DNA from: Gemmatimonadaceae bacterium
Lineage (GTDB): Bacteria > Gemmatimonadota > Gemmatimonadetes > Gemmatimonadales > Gemmatimonadaceae
Assembly: GCA_017881545.1 (NCBI GenBank)
Contig: JADGQU010000189.1
Span: 1-5,556, forward strand
Length of the DNA: 5,556 bases
Reading direction: 5' to 3'
The translations under genes were made by a program, and so were the position numbers. Of the stretch, positions 1 through 4,006 are shown piece by piece. Below the pieces are notes generated by a model that worked only from the letters and a program-made list of their open reading frames with translations, was not told the origin of the DNA and did no database searches. Each line of letters opens with the position of its first letter. The first letter of the stretch is position 1.

Positions 1-499
1 ACGTCTTGCCGGAATCGGTCGATTTGTAGACACCGTTGCCGTAGCCGACGGAATCACGCAGCGTTGACTCACCGCTGCCGACGTAGACCGTGTACGGCGC
101 CGACGGGGCAACGGCGATGGCGCCGATCGATGCGGTCGATTGTCCGTCGAAAATCGGCGTCCAGACTCTTCCGCCATCGATCGTTTTCCAGACGCCGCCA
201 TTCACCGCGCCGAAGTAAAAATGATTGGGCTGGCCCGGCACTCCCGTCACAGCCGCGACGCGTCCGCCCCGAAATGGCCCGAGCATGCGCCAGCGGAGAC
301 CGGAATAGAGATCCATGGCCGCCGGCGATGTGAGAATTCCGTGTCCGAGTGCCTCCGGCGTTGGTCCGTCGGTCACGGATGGCCGGAGGAGATTGCGAAC
401 GACGGGCGGAAAAAGGGAGAGAGCAATTCCGGCACGACCGGCCTGGATGACGAAATCCCGCCGGGAAAACACTGACTCGATTGTTGGCTGTTCGTCCAC
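1..499 (-). CDS. Tat-exported BNR/VPS10-like beta-propeller repeat protein, N-terminal part
   Basis: The gene is partial: 166 codons are visible and the frame runs off the left edge with no stop. It starts at a GTG (499-497) with GGAG seven bases upstream; no ATG gives as good a start. Residues 12-18 read SRRDFVI, a twin-arginine motif, followed by a hydrophobic stretch (about 23-33), so export in folded form by the Tat system is likely. From residue 67 the sequence matches the propeller type often labelled WD40/YVTN/BNR-like or 'glycosyl hydrolase': GPFRGGRV (74-81), NGGVWKTIDGGRVW (100-113) and VYKSTDSGKT (157-166, at the edge) are the Asp-box style blade ends of sortilin/VPS10-like proteins. 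Family members are usually about 900-1100 residues, so most of the protein lies outside. Such proteins are abundant in Gemmatimonadota and Acidobacteriota. Enzymatic activity is not demonstrated for this class; a periplasmic or surface role is inference. The family call is firm and the substrate unknown. Confidence 0.87.
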   Translation of the reverse strand, partial: MDEQPTIESVFSRRDFVIQAGRAGIALSLFPPVVRNLLRPSVTDGPTPEALGHGILTSPAAMDLYSGLRWRMLGPFRGGRVAAVTGVPGQPNHFYFGAVNGGVWKTIDGGRVWTPIFDGQSTASIGAIAVAPSAPYTVYVGSGESTLRDSVGYGNGVYKSTDSGKT

Positions 500-506
500 T
501 GTCTTG

Positions 507-510
507 CTCC
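507..510 (-). promoter_or_regulatory. Ribosome binding site deciding the GTG start at 499
   Basis: On the minus strand GGAG (510-507) is followed by seven bases and then GTG. The frame remains open further upstream, so this site is what fixes the start. It also puts the twin-arginine motif 12 residues into the protein, as expected for a Tat signal. Confidence 0.6.
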
Positions 511-555
511 CGGGGCGCGCGTTGATCTTGAAAATAGTCCAGAGCCGGTCGAAAG

Positions 556-591
556 GAGACGCGAAGAGCAGAGACGCGAAGAGCAGAGACG
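556..591. repeat. 15-bp tandem repeat, 2.4 copies
   Basis: The unit AGACGCGAAGAGCAG occurs twice in perfect succession (557-571 and 572-586) and a third copy begins (587-591). It lies 57 bases or more upstream of the minus-strand propeller start, in its likely leader or promoter. It may be simple slippage or a binding-site array; nothing distinguishes these from sequence alone. Confidence 0.85.
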
Positions 592-657
592 GGGCGTCCT
601 CGCCGCCCCGTAAGCGAGCCGCTTCCCGCCGCCGGTCCGCCTGGGAAACCAAAGATC

Positions 658-692
658 CGTCGGCACCGACGCATTGTCCGTCGGCCCCGACG
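658..692. repeat. Two tandem palindromes CGTCGG-NN-CCGACG, 21 bp apart
   Basis: Bases 658-671 and 679-692 are both perfect inverted repeats with arms CGTCGG and CCGACG and a two-base centre (CA in the first, CC in the second). The starts are 21 bp apart, two helical turns, so both would present the same face of DNA. Each is preceded by TC, and the spacer resembles a direct repeat of the unit. This is the shape of a paired operator for a dimeric regulator, but no regulator is identified and the function is inference. Confidence 0.6.
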
Positions 693-757
693 TATGCAAG
701 TTGCAACGGATTCGCAAAAAGAGGCTCACCGGGGGCCGGGGCCGGCCGGCCCTGCTC

Positions 758-788
758 CTCTAAGTAGTTGTACCACAACGACTTAGAG
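758..788. repeat. 31-nt imperfect inverted repeat (hairpin)
   Basis: Arms 758-771 and 775-788 pair over 14 positions with one mismatch (A766 against G780) around the three-base centre ACC. It is AT-richer than its surroundings. No T-run follows on either strand, so a rho-independent terminator is unlikely. It sits just upstream of the putative sigma-54 promoter and about 130 bp before the pilin start, so a regulator-binding palindrome is one reading. Confidence 0.7.
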
Positions 789-801
789 AAGCCCACTCTG
801 C

Positions 802-817
802 TGGACCGGACTGTGCC
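802..817 (+). promoter_or_regulatory. Possible sigma-54 (-24/-12) promoter for the pilin gene
   Basis: TGGACC, five bases, then GTGCC places GG at 803-804 and GC at 815-816 with exactly ten bases between, the invariant geometry of RpoN promoters (consensus TGGCAC-N5-TTGCA). Agreement at other positions is only partial. Pilin genes in several phyla are RpoN-dependent, which makes the match more plausible. Transcription would begin near 828, giving a leader of about 90 nt. I found no convincing sigma-70 pair for this gene. Confidence 0.35.
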
Positions 818-904
818 TTTAGGTGGGGCAGACCTGCTGTCAGGGCCGCTGTTTTCACCCCGCTGGACACGATGATCGTCGCCGGCGATATCCCAAATGC
901 ATTC

Positions 905-909
905 AGGAG
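905..909 (+). promoter_or_regulatory. Ribosome binding site deciding the pilin start at 918
   Basis: AGGAG lies eight bases before ATG 918. An earlier in-frame ATG at 897 would add seven residues ahead of the prepilin leader, and the AGGAG would then be inside the gene. The later start gives the standard short leader ending in glycine. Confidence 0.85.
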
Positions 910-917
910 ATTTTCCA

Positions 918-1295
918 ATGTCGAGCAATAAAAAGGGCTTTACGCTGATCGAGCTTCTGATCGTCGTCGTCATCATCGGCATTCTTGCCGCGATTGCGAT
1001 CCCCAAGTTCGCGAACACGAAGGACAAGGCGTACGTCGCCGCGATGAAATCTGACCTTCGCAACCTCGCGACCTATGAAGAGCAGTACGCCGCCGACAAC
1101 GGTGGTGCATACTTCGGTGGAGCTGCGACTTCGGCAGCGCCCCTTCAGGGCTTCAGCCCGTCGCAGAACGTCACGATCAACGCGACCAACGTCGCCGGCC
1201 CGCCGCCTTCGTGGACCGCAACCGCGACCCACTCGCAGTCGGCCAAGCTGTGCGATTTCGGTGTCACCGCGCCCAGCGTGATCACCTGCTTGTAA
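918..1295 (+). CDS. Type IV pilin (PilA-like major or pseudopilin subunit)
   Basis: This encodes a 125-residue prepilin. The leader MSSNKKG ends in Gly7, followed by Phe8 as the first mature residue, the class III signal cut and N-methylated by prepilin peptidase PilD. The mature N-terminus FTLIELLIVVVIIGILAAIA has the conserved Glu5, which aligns subunits during filament assembly; the long hydrophobic helix anchors the subunit in the inner membrane before assembly and forms the filament core afterwards. The mature protein is 118 residues, short like the pilins of Geobacter-type and related phyla rather than the roughly 150-residue Pseudomonas type. Cys112 and Cys124 (precursor numbering) sit close to the C-terminus and could form the D-region disulfide loop. 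The middle, rich in Ala, Gly, Ser and Thr, is variable in such proteins. The gene stands alone between its own putative promoter and a strong terminator. A minor pilin or type II secretion pseudopilin is possible, since no pil or gsp genes are visible nearby. Confidence 0.95.
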   Translation: MSSNKKGFTLIELLIVVVIIGILAAIAIPKFANTKDKAYVAAMKSDLRNLATYEEQYAADNGGAYFGGAATSAAPLQGFSPSQNVTINATNVAGPPPSWTATATHSQSAKLCDFGVTAPSVITCL

Positions 1296-1316
1296 AGCAA
1301 GGCCTCAAGGACAGAA

Positions 1317-1350
1317 CGGGAGCGTCGAAAGACGCTCCCGTTTTGCGTTT
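1317..1350 (+). terminator. Rho-independent terminator after the pilin gene
   Basis: A perfect 10-bp stem, CGGGAGCGTC (1317-1326) with GACGCTCCCG (1331-1340), closes a GAAA tetraloop and is followed by TTTTGCGTTT. Two A-T pairs (1315-1316 with 1341-1342) can extend it. It begins 21 bases after the pilin stop codon, so the pilin is transcribed as a single-gene unit. Confidence 0.94.
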
Positions 1351-1408
1351 GTGGGAAGCTTGCCCGAGCCACAGATTTGCTGTCGACGCCCATCCGTGAG
1401 ACAGCCAA

Positions 1409-1780
1409 ATGGCAGAGCCGAAGCTACGACCCAACGATCAAAGCGTCACCGCGGTGCTGGACAAGATCTCCGATGAGGCGCGCCGGAAGGAATGCTACAC
1501 GCTGGTCGCCATGATGAAGCGCGTCACCGGGACCGGGCCCAGAATCTGGGCGACCGGACTCGTGGGTTTTGGCAGCTATCCTGCAACTTGCAATTCGTGG
1601 TCGCCGAATGAACGCCGGCTACTTACTAGCCGACCTCTCGCGCAGCTTGGCGCGGAGCTCCTCGGTGAGCTTCTTGACGGCATCCGGCCGCTCGTGAAAC
1701 GCGGCTGGCGTGTTCTGGAACAGCGCGATTTTCCACGCCCCTCCCTTCCGCACCGCGACCATCGACTGCACCGCGTTTAG
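1409..1780 (+). pseudogene. DUF1801-domain protein remnant (only N-terminal third recognisable)
   Basis: The first 57 codons from ATG 1409 look like the start of the DUF1801 family: MAEPKLRPND, then DKISDEARRKECYTLVAMM and a TG-PRIW-TGLVGFGSY stretch ending at base 1579. Intact members continue with a YHYKYASGREGDW-type segment and a GFSPRK segment before a C-terminal helix, about 130-145 residues in all. Here GFGSY is followed directly by PATCNSWSPNERRL, with the aromatic segment missing, and the frame then runs into the antisense of the 1619-1942 gene as arginine- and proline-rich sequence to a stop at 1780. The part after about base 1620 is therefore unlikely to be real protein. No other frame restores the family sequence downstream, so this looks like a deletion rather than a simple frameshift. 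The function of the family is not established. The ribosome site is weak (GTGAG at 1396-1400). Confidence 0.6.
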
Positions 1781-1942
1781 CGCGGGATCGATGTCGTCCT
1801 TGCCCGGTGGGATGAGCCCCGTGTTCGCGCGCAGCAGCGCGAAGTCGCGCGCGTTCCGTTTGTCCCACGCCTCCAACAGTCGCGCGTGGAGCTCGCGCGT
1901 TCCGCGATCCCAATCGGCGACCGATGTATTGTCAGCAGTCAT
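1619..1942 (-). CDS. SnoaL-like (SgcJ/EcaC family, DUF4440-type) protein with an internal deletion
   Basis: The 107-residue product starts with a helix (ELHARLLEAWDKRNARDFA, 17-35) and ends with LIPPGKDDIDPALNAVQS (43-60), VAVRKGGAWKIALFQNTPAAFH (in part) and a C-terminal helix, all matching SgcJ/EcaC proteins of the NTF2-like cone fold. In intact members the first helix is followed by 45-50 residues (F-EDGNVVGFDG, a GRAEI helix and a RFL-PDVALLRA strand). Here Phe34-Ala35 joins directly to LLRANTG. The loss is in frame, at roughly bases 1835-1845, between GCGCG-rich sequences that could have recombined. The core lining of the cone would be missing, so the protein may be non-functional even though the frame is open. 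The start overlaps the stop of the channel gene as ATGA (1939-1942), so the two are translationally coupled. The biochemical role of the family is varied and unknown here. Confidence 0.78.
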   Translation of the reverse strand: MTADNTSVADWDRGTRELHARLLEAWDKRNARDFALLRANTGLIPPGKDDIDPALNAVQSMVAVRKGGAWKIALFQNTPAAFHERPDAVKKLTEELRAKLRERSASK

Positions 1943-2535
1943 GCGCCCCTATCTTCGGCGGTTTCATTGAAAAGCGCCTCGATGCGCCGATCAGGTATCA
2001 GCCACATCAGTGCCACGAGGACATAGATGGCATCGGCCAGGATCTGGTGCACGAATGCGAGCGGAATCCCGATTGCGTACAGCAGCACTGAAATCTTCCC
2101 CTTTGCATCGCTGCCGACCGCGGCCTTGAGCTTCGATCCCGCGCCCTGGCTTCGGATTATGGTCCGTTCAAGTATGAAGTACGCGACTCCTGAGAACATC
2201 GGCACTATGCCGTAGAGCGCTGTCGGAAGCGGAGCGAAATGGTTTTCTCCCATCCACGCAGTCACGAACGGCATCAGGGAGATCCAGAACAACAGGTGCA
2301 GATTCGCCCAGAGTATCCCACCCGTAACCCGGTCGGTGAGACAGAACATGTGATGATGATTGTTCCAGTAGATGCCCACGACGAGGAAGCTGAGGACGTA
2401 GGCGAGAAATATCGGCAGGAGGCCGGAAAGCGCGGCCAGGTCGGTTCCGTGGGGCACCTTCAGTTCCAGGACCATGATCGTGATGATGATCGCGAACACC
2501 CCATCACTGAAGGCGGTCAGCCGTTCATTGCCCAT
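1939..2535 (-). CDS. TMEM175 family (DUF1211) potassium channel-like membrane protein
   Basis: The 198-residue product carries the family signature RLTAFSDGVFAI (5-16) in the first helix, the helix that lines the ion pore and forms the hydrophobic filter in bacterial TMEM175 structures. Helices fall at about 5-25, 40-60, 73-94, 104-125, 146-166 and 168-182, the six-helix bacterial form, which acts as a tetramer in the inner membrane. YWNNHHHMF (56-64) and WANLHLLFW (76-84) are further family-conserved stretches. Bacterial members conduct K+ with modest selectivity; the physiological trigger is unknown. ATG 2535 is the only good start because an in-frame TAA lies about ten bases upstream. There is no strong ribosome site, but GATAAT lies at about 2545-2550 on the same strand, so a leaderless message is conceivable. 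It is the first gene of a two-gene unit with the SnoaL-like protein. Confidence 0.95.
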   Translation of the reverse strand: MGNERLTAFSDGVFAIIITIMVLELKVPHGTDLAALSGLLPIFLAYVLSFLVVGIYWNNHHHMFCLTDRVTGGILWANLHLLFWISLMPFVTAWMGENHFAPLPTALYGIVPMFSGVAYFILERTIIRSQGAGSKLKAAVGSDAKGKISVLLYAIGIPLAFVHQILADAIYVLVALMWLIPDRRIEALFNETAEDRGA

Positions 2536-2701
2536 CGAGTCGCATTATCGGTCTTCCCCGTCAGTGTCGGCGATTGAGAATTTACAGCGGCTCAACCGTG
2601 CCGGCAGCAGATTCACGCCTCTACTGGCGCGATTCGGCCTTTCGCTCAATGTTGGGGAAGGAGATAGCGGTACAGTCGGCTACTCTGAAGAGGATCGATC
2701 A
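2536..2701. other. Divergent intergenic region between channel and small membrane protein genes
   Basis: These 166 bp should hold promoters for both flanking genes. On the minus strand GATAAT near 2545-2550 resembles a -10 box close to the channel start, without a good -35 partner. On the plus strand I see no convincing -35/-10 pair. No terminator or large repeat is visible. Confidence 0.5.
2690..2694 (+). promoter_or_regulatory. Ribosome binding site deciding the start at 2702
   Basis: GAGGA lies seven bases before ATG 2702. The frame is open much further upstream (from 2474), but that extension is antisense to the channel gene and has no family-like sequence, so the short form is preferred. 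Confidence 0.7.
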
Positions 2702-2914
2702 ATGGCGGGTCAGGGATCTACAGGAAACGTCATCGCCGCGGTTTGCAGCTTATTCGTTCCGGGCCTGGGGCAGCTGGTTCAGGGCCGGCTGGGAATGGCC
2801 ATCATCCAGTTCGTCCTCGCCGTCATTCTCTGGTTCTTCCTGCTCGGGTGGGCGATTCATCTCTGGTCGATAGTCGACGCTGCGCTCTGGAAGCCGCCCG
2901 CGACAGCGTCATGA
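2702..2914 (+). CDS. Small membrane protein (70 residues), TM2-like hairpin
   Basis: The product starts MAGQGSTGNVIAAVCS and continues with FVPGLGQLVQGRLG (about 18-31), then a strongly hydrophobic stretch AIIQFVLAVILWFFLLGWAI and HLWSIVDAALWKP before the end. The PGLGQL-GR-G turn between two helices followed by a Trp/Asp-rich end resembles the small TM2-type and related bacterial membrane proteins, which have N-terminal and C-terminal helices joined by a short glycine-rich loop. Their molecular role is unknown. It probably lies in the inner membrane. The next gene starts about 115 bases later on the same strand, so shared transcription is possible but not shown. Recognition as a real gene rests on its ribosome site, the membrane topology and the conserved-looking turn; the exact family name is uncertain. 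Confidence 0.78.
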   Translation: MAGQGSTGNVIAAVCSLFVPGLGQLVQGRLGMAIIQFVLAVILWFFLLGWAIHLWSIVDAALWKPPATAS

Positions 2915-2967
2915 TTCCGCCAGGTCGAGCTTGTGCCCCGCGAAATGTTGGAGGATACTTGCCTGAG

Positions 2968-3024
2968 ATGGACTCGCTCAGAATCAGGCCTGCGGCGGGT
3001 CAACGGACTCGGGCGCGAAACTGA
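2968..3024 (+). other. Possible short upstream ORF (18 codons) before the 3029 gene
   Basis: GGAGGA (2950-2955) is the best Shine-Dalgarno match in this stretch, but it precedes ATG 2968, which opens only an 18-codon frame (MDSLRIRPAAGQRTRARN) ending at TGA 3022-3024, four bases before ATG 3029. An in-frame TTG at 2959 is closer to the Shine-Dalgarno site. This arrangement would allow translational coupling to the next gene, which has no good ribosome site of its own. It may equally be chance. Confidence 0.25.
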
Positions 3025-3028
3025 GCCC

Positions 3029-3388
3029 ATGCCTGCCGACCCTCGCCCCAGAGAATTCCACGTGATGGAGTTCGCACACCACGACGAAGCGGCGGCATTC
3101 GTCGCGGCTTTGTCGCGATTTCTGGTTTCGCCGAAGGGCAGCCCCTCAGGGTCACGGAAGCCTCCGCCGCTCGAGGTTTGGGCACGCTCGCCTGTCGCCA
3201 GCGAAGGAGTCGCGCTCTTTCTCAGCGACACAGCACTCGTCGCGGCGAAAAAAGAGTTCTCTCCCGTACCGATCGCGCGCACGATCAAGCGCGAAGCATT
3301 GCCTGACGAAAGCTTTCTCATCATTGAAGGCGGAGTGACTCCGGCGTGGGGCGCGGCCGAAGCTTCGGCACGACTCTCTCCACGGTAG
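3029..3388 (+). CDS. Hypothetical small soluble protein, unrecognised
   Basis: From ATG 3029 the product is 119 residues, MPADPRPREFHVMEFAHHDE and onward. The N-terminal part predicts a helix (DEAAAFVAALSRFLV, about 19-33) after a beta-like stretch FHVMEF. A proline-rich loop (GSRKPPPLEVW) and a C-terminal half with alternating strands (GVALFLSDTALVAAKKEF, ESFLIIEGG) follow. There are no signal peptide, membrane segment, cysteine or recognisable catalytic motifs, so it is probably cytoplasmic and about 13 kDa. The start is uncertain: GTG 2933 extends the frame by 32 residues of less typical sequence, and ATG 3065 gives a shorter form starting at MEFAHH. No family is recognised. The minus-strand frames across the same bases (2857-3411 and 3152-3508) look like antisense noise. 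The following gene starts 44 bases downstream. Confidence 0.65.
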   Translation: MPADPRPREFHVMEFAHHDEAAAFVAALSRFLVSPKGSPSGSRKPPPLEVWARSPVASEGVALFLSDTALVAAKKEFSPVPIARTIKREALPDESFLIIEGGVTPAWGAAEASARLSPR

Positions 3389-3432
3389 ATCAATAGGCAA
3401 CGCGCCCGCACTCAGTTTTCCGGGAAATCGAA

Positions 3433-4005
3433 ATGATCGATCAACAGGGTTCAGATCTTCTCGCGCAAACGCCGCTCTCCGCGCCTTCGGGGTGGAGAGT
3501 GGTCGCACATACTGCCGTCAAGGCACTCCTGTGGGCGATGGCAGCCGCGGTCGCAACGACCGTCTTATTCGAGGCATTCGTACTGGCTATCGCAGGGCTG
3601 GGCGCACTCAGTGGGAGACTTTCTCTGAGTGCGTGGGTTGCGAATGTCTTTCAGGGTACTCGTGGGCACCTGCTTGTGATTCTGGTGCTACAACTGCCGC
3701 TGAGCTTTCTCTCCAGCAACCTCTGGATATCAGCGGTTCGACGTCAGCCCCAGATCGATAAGACTCGCCCGGAATTGCTGTTCGGGTGCCTGATTGTCAG
3801 TATCCCTCCCGCGGTCGCCTTCCGGAGCTTTGTAACCTCGGCTCGTAGCATGTCGCCCGATGAAACTGTGGCGACATACGTCACCGCATCGGAGGTGATA
3901 ACGGCGGGATTCATCTATCTCGGCGTGCTTCTCCCCAGGTTGATTGTCCCTGGGCTGAAGCAAGGACAGCTGGCCACCACCCTCAAAGCGCACCGGAGCA
4001 CGTGA
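3433..4005 (+). CDS. Hypothetical four-helix membrane protein, coupled to GH3 gene
   Basis: The 190-residue product starts at ATG 3433 with GGGAA (3422-3426) six bases upstream. A polar N-terminus of about 25 residues is followed by four hydrophobic segments at about 30-57, 78-98, 115-134 and 155-174, and a short basic tail (KAHRST). Basic residues RR (103-104) and R111-R113 region after helix 2, and the basic C-terminal tail, suggest both ends face the cytoplasm. Loop 134-154 is rich in Ser, Thr and acidic residues. I do not recognise a family and see no catalytic motif. The stop at 4003-4005 is followed after one base by ATG of the GH3 glucosidase, whose GGAG ribosome site lies inside this gene (3995-3998). 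The two are therefore very likely translated from one message. A role in the membrane related to the glucosidase, such as uptake or sensing of its products, is conjecture. Confidence 0.82.
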   Translation: MIDQQGSDLLAQTPLSAPSGWRVVAHTAVKALLWAMAAAVATTVLFEAFVLAIAGLGALSGRLSLSAWVANVFQGTRGHLLVILVLQLPLSFLSSNLWISAVRRQPQIDKTRPELLFGCLIVSIPPAVAFRSFVTSARSMSPDETVATYVTASEVITAGFIYLGVLLPRLIVPGLKQGQLATTLKAHRST

Positions 4006-4006
4006 G

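Larger units (their letters stand above)
500..917. other. Divergent intergenic region rich in repeats and palindromes
   Basis: This 418-bp stretch separates the minus-strand propeller gene from the plus-strand pilin gene. Frames open through it on both strands give arginine-, serine- and proline-rich translations with no family resemblance, so I see no gene. It holds a 15-bp tandem repeat (556-591), two palindromes 21 bp apart (658-671 and 679-692), an 11-bp palindrome (695-705), a GGCC-rich run (731-751), a 31-nt hairpin (758-788) and a possible sigma-54 promoter (802-817). Promoters for both flanking genes should lie here. Confidence 0.7.

Noticed and set aside
69..674. Long minus-strand open frame, about 201 codons
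   Set aside because: It lies in another frame of the propeller gene and gives an arginine-rich translation with no family features, while the neighbouring frame shows clear Tat and Asp-box motifs.
824..838. Second sigma-54-like site (TGGGGC with TGCT)
   Set aside because: The GG-to-GC spacing is nine bases rather than ten, which RpoN promoters do not tolerate well.
897..917. Earlier pilin start at ATG 897
   Set aside because: It would add MHSGDFP before the leader and bury the ribosome site; the 918 start gives a standard prepilin leader.
1616..1632. Small hairpin over the stop codon of the SnoaL-like gene as a terminator
   Set aside because: The stem is only six base pairs and there is no T-run on either strand.
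1400..1950. Integron gene cassettes, since DUF1801 and SnoaL-like genes are small and common in cassettes
   Set aside because: No attC-like core sites were seen, the genes are convergent, and the SnoaL-like gene overlaps the channel gene rather than being flanked by recombination sites.
2857..3508. Two minus-strand open frames opposite the 3029 gene
   Set aside because: Both give serine/arginine-rich translations without domain features; the plus frame shows better alternation of helix and strand and fits the surrounding gene direction.
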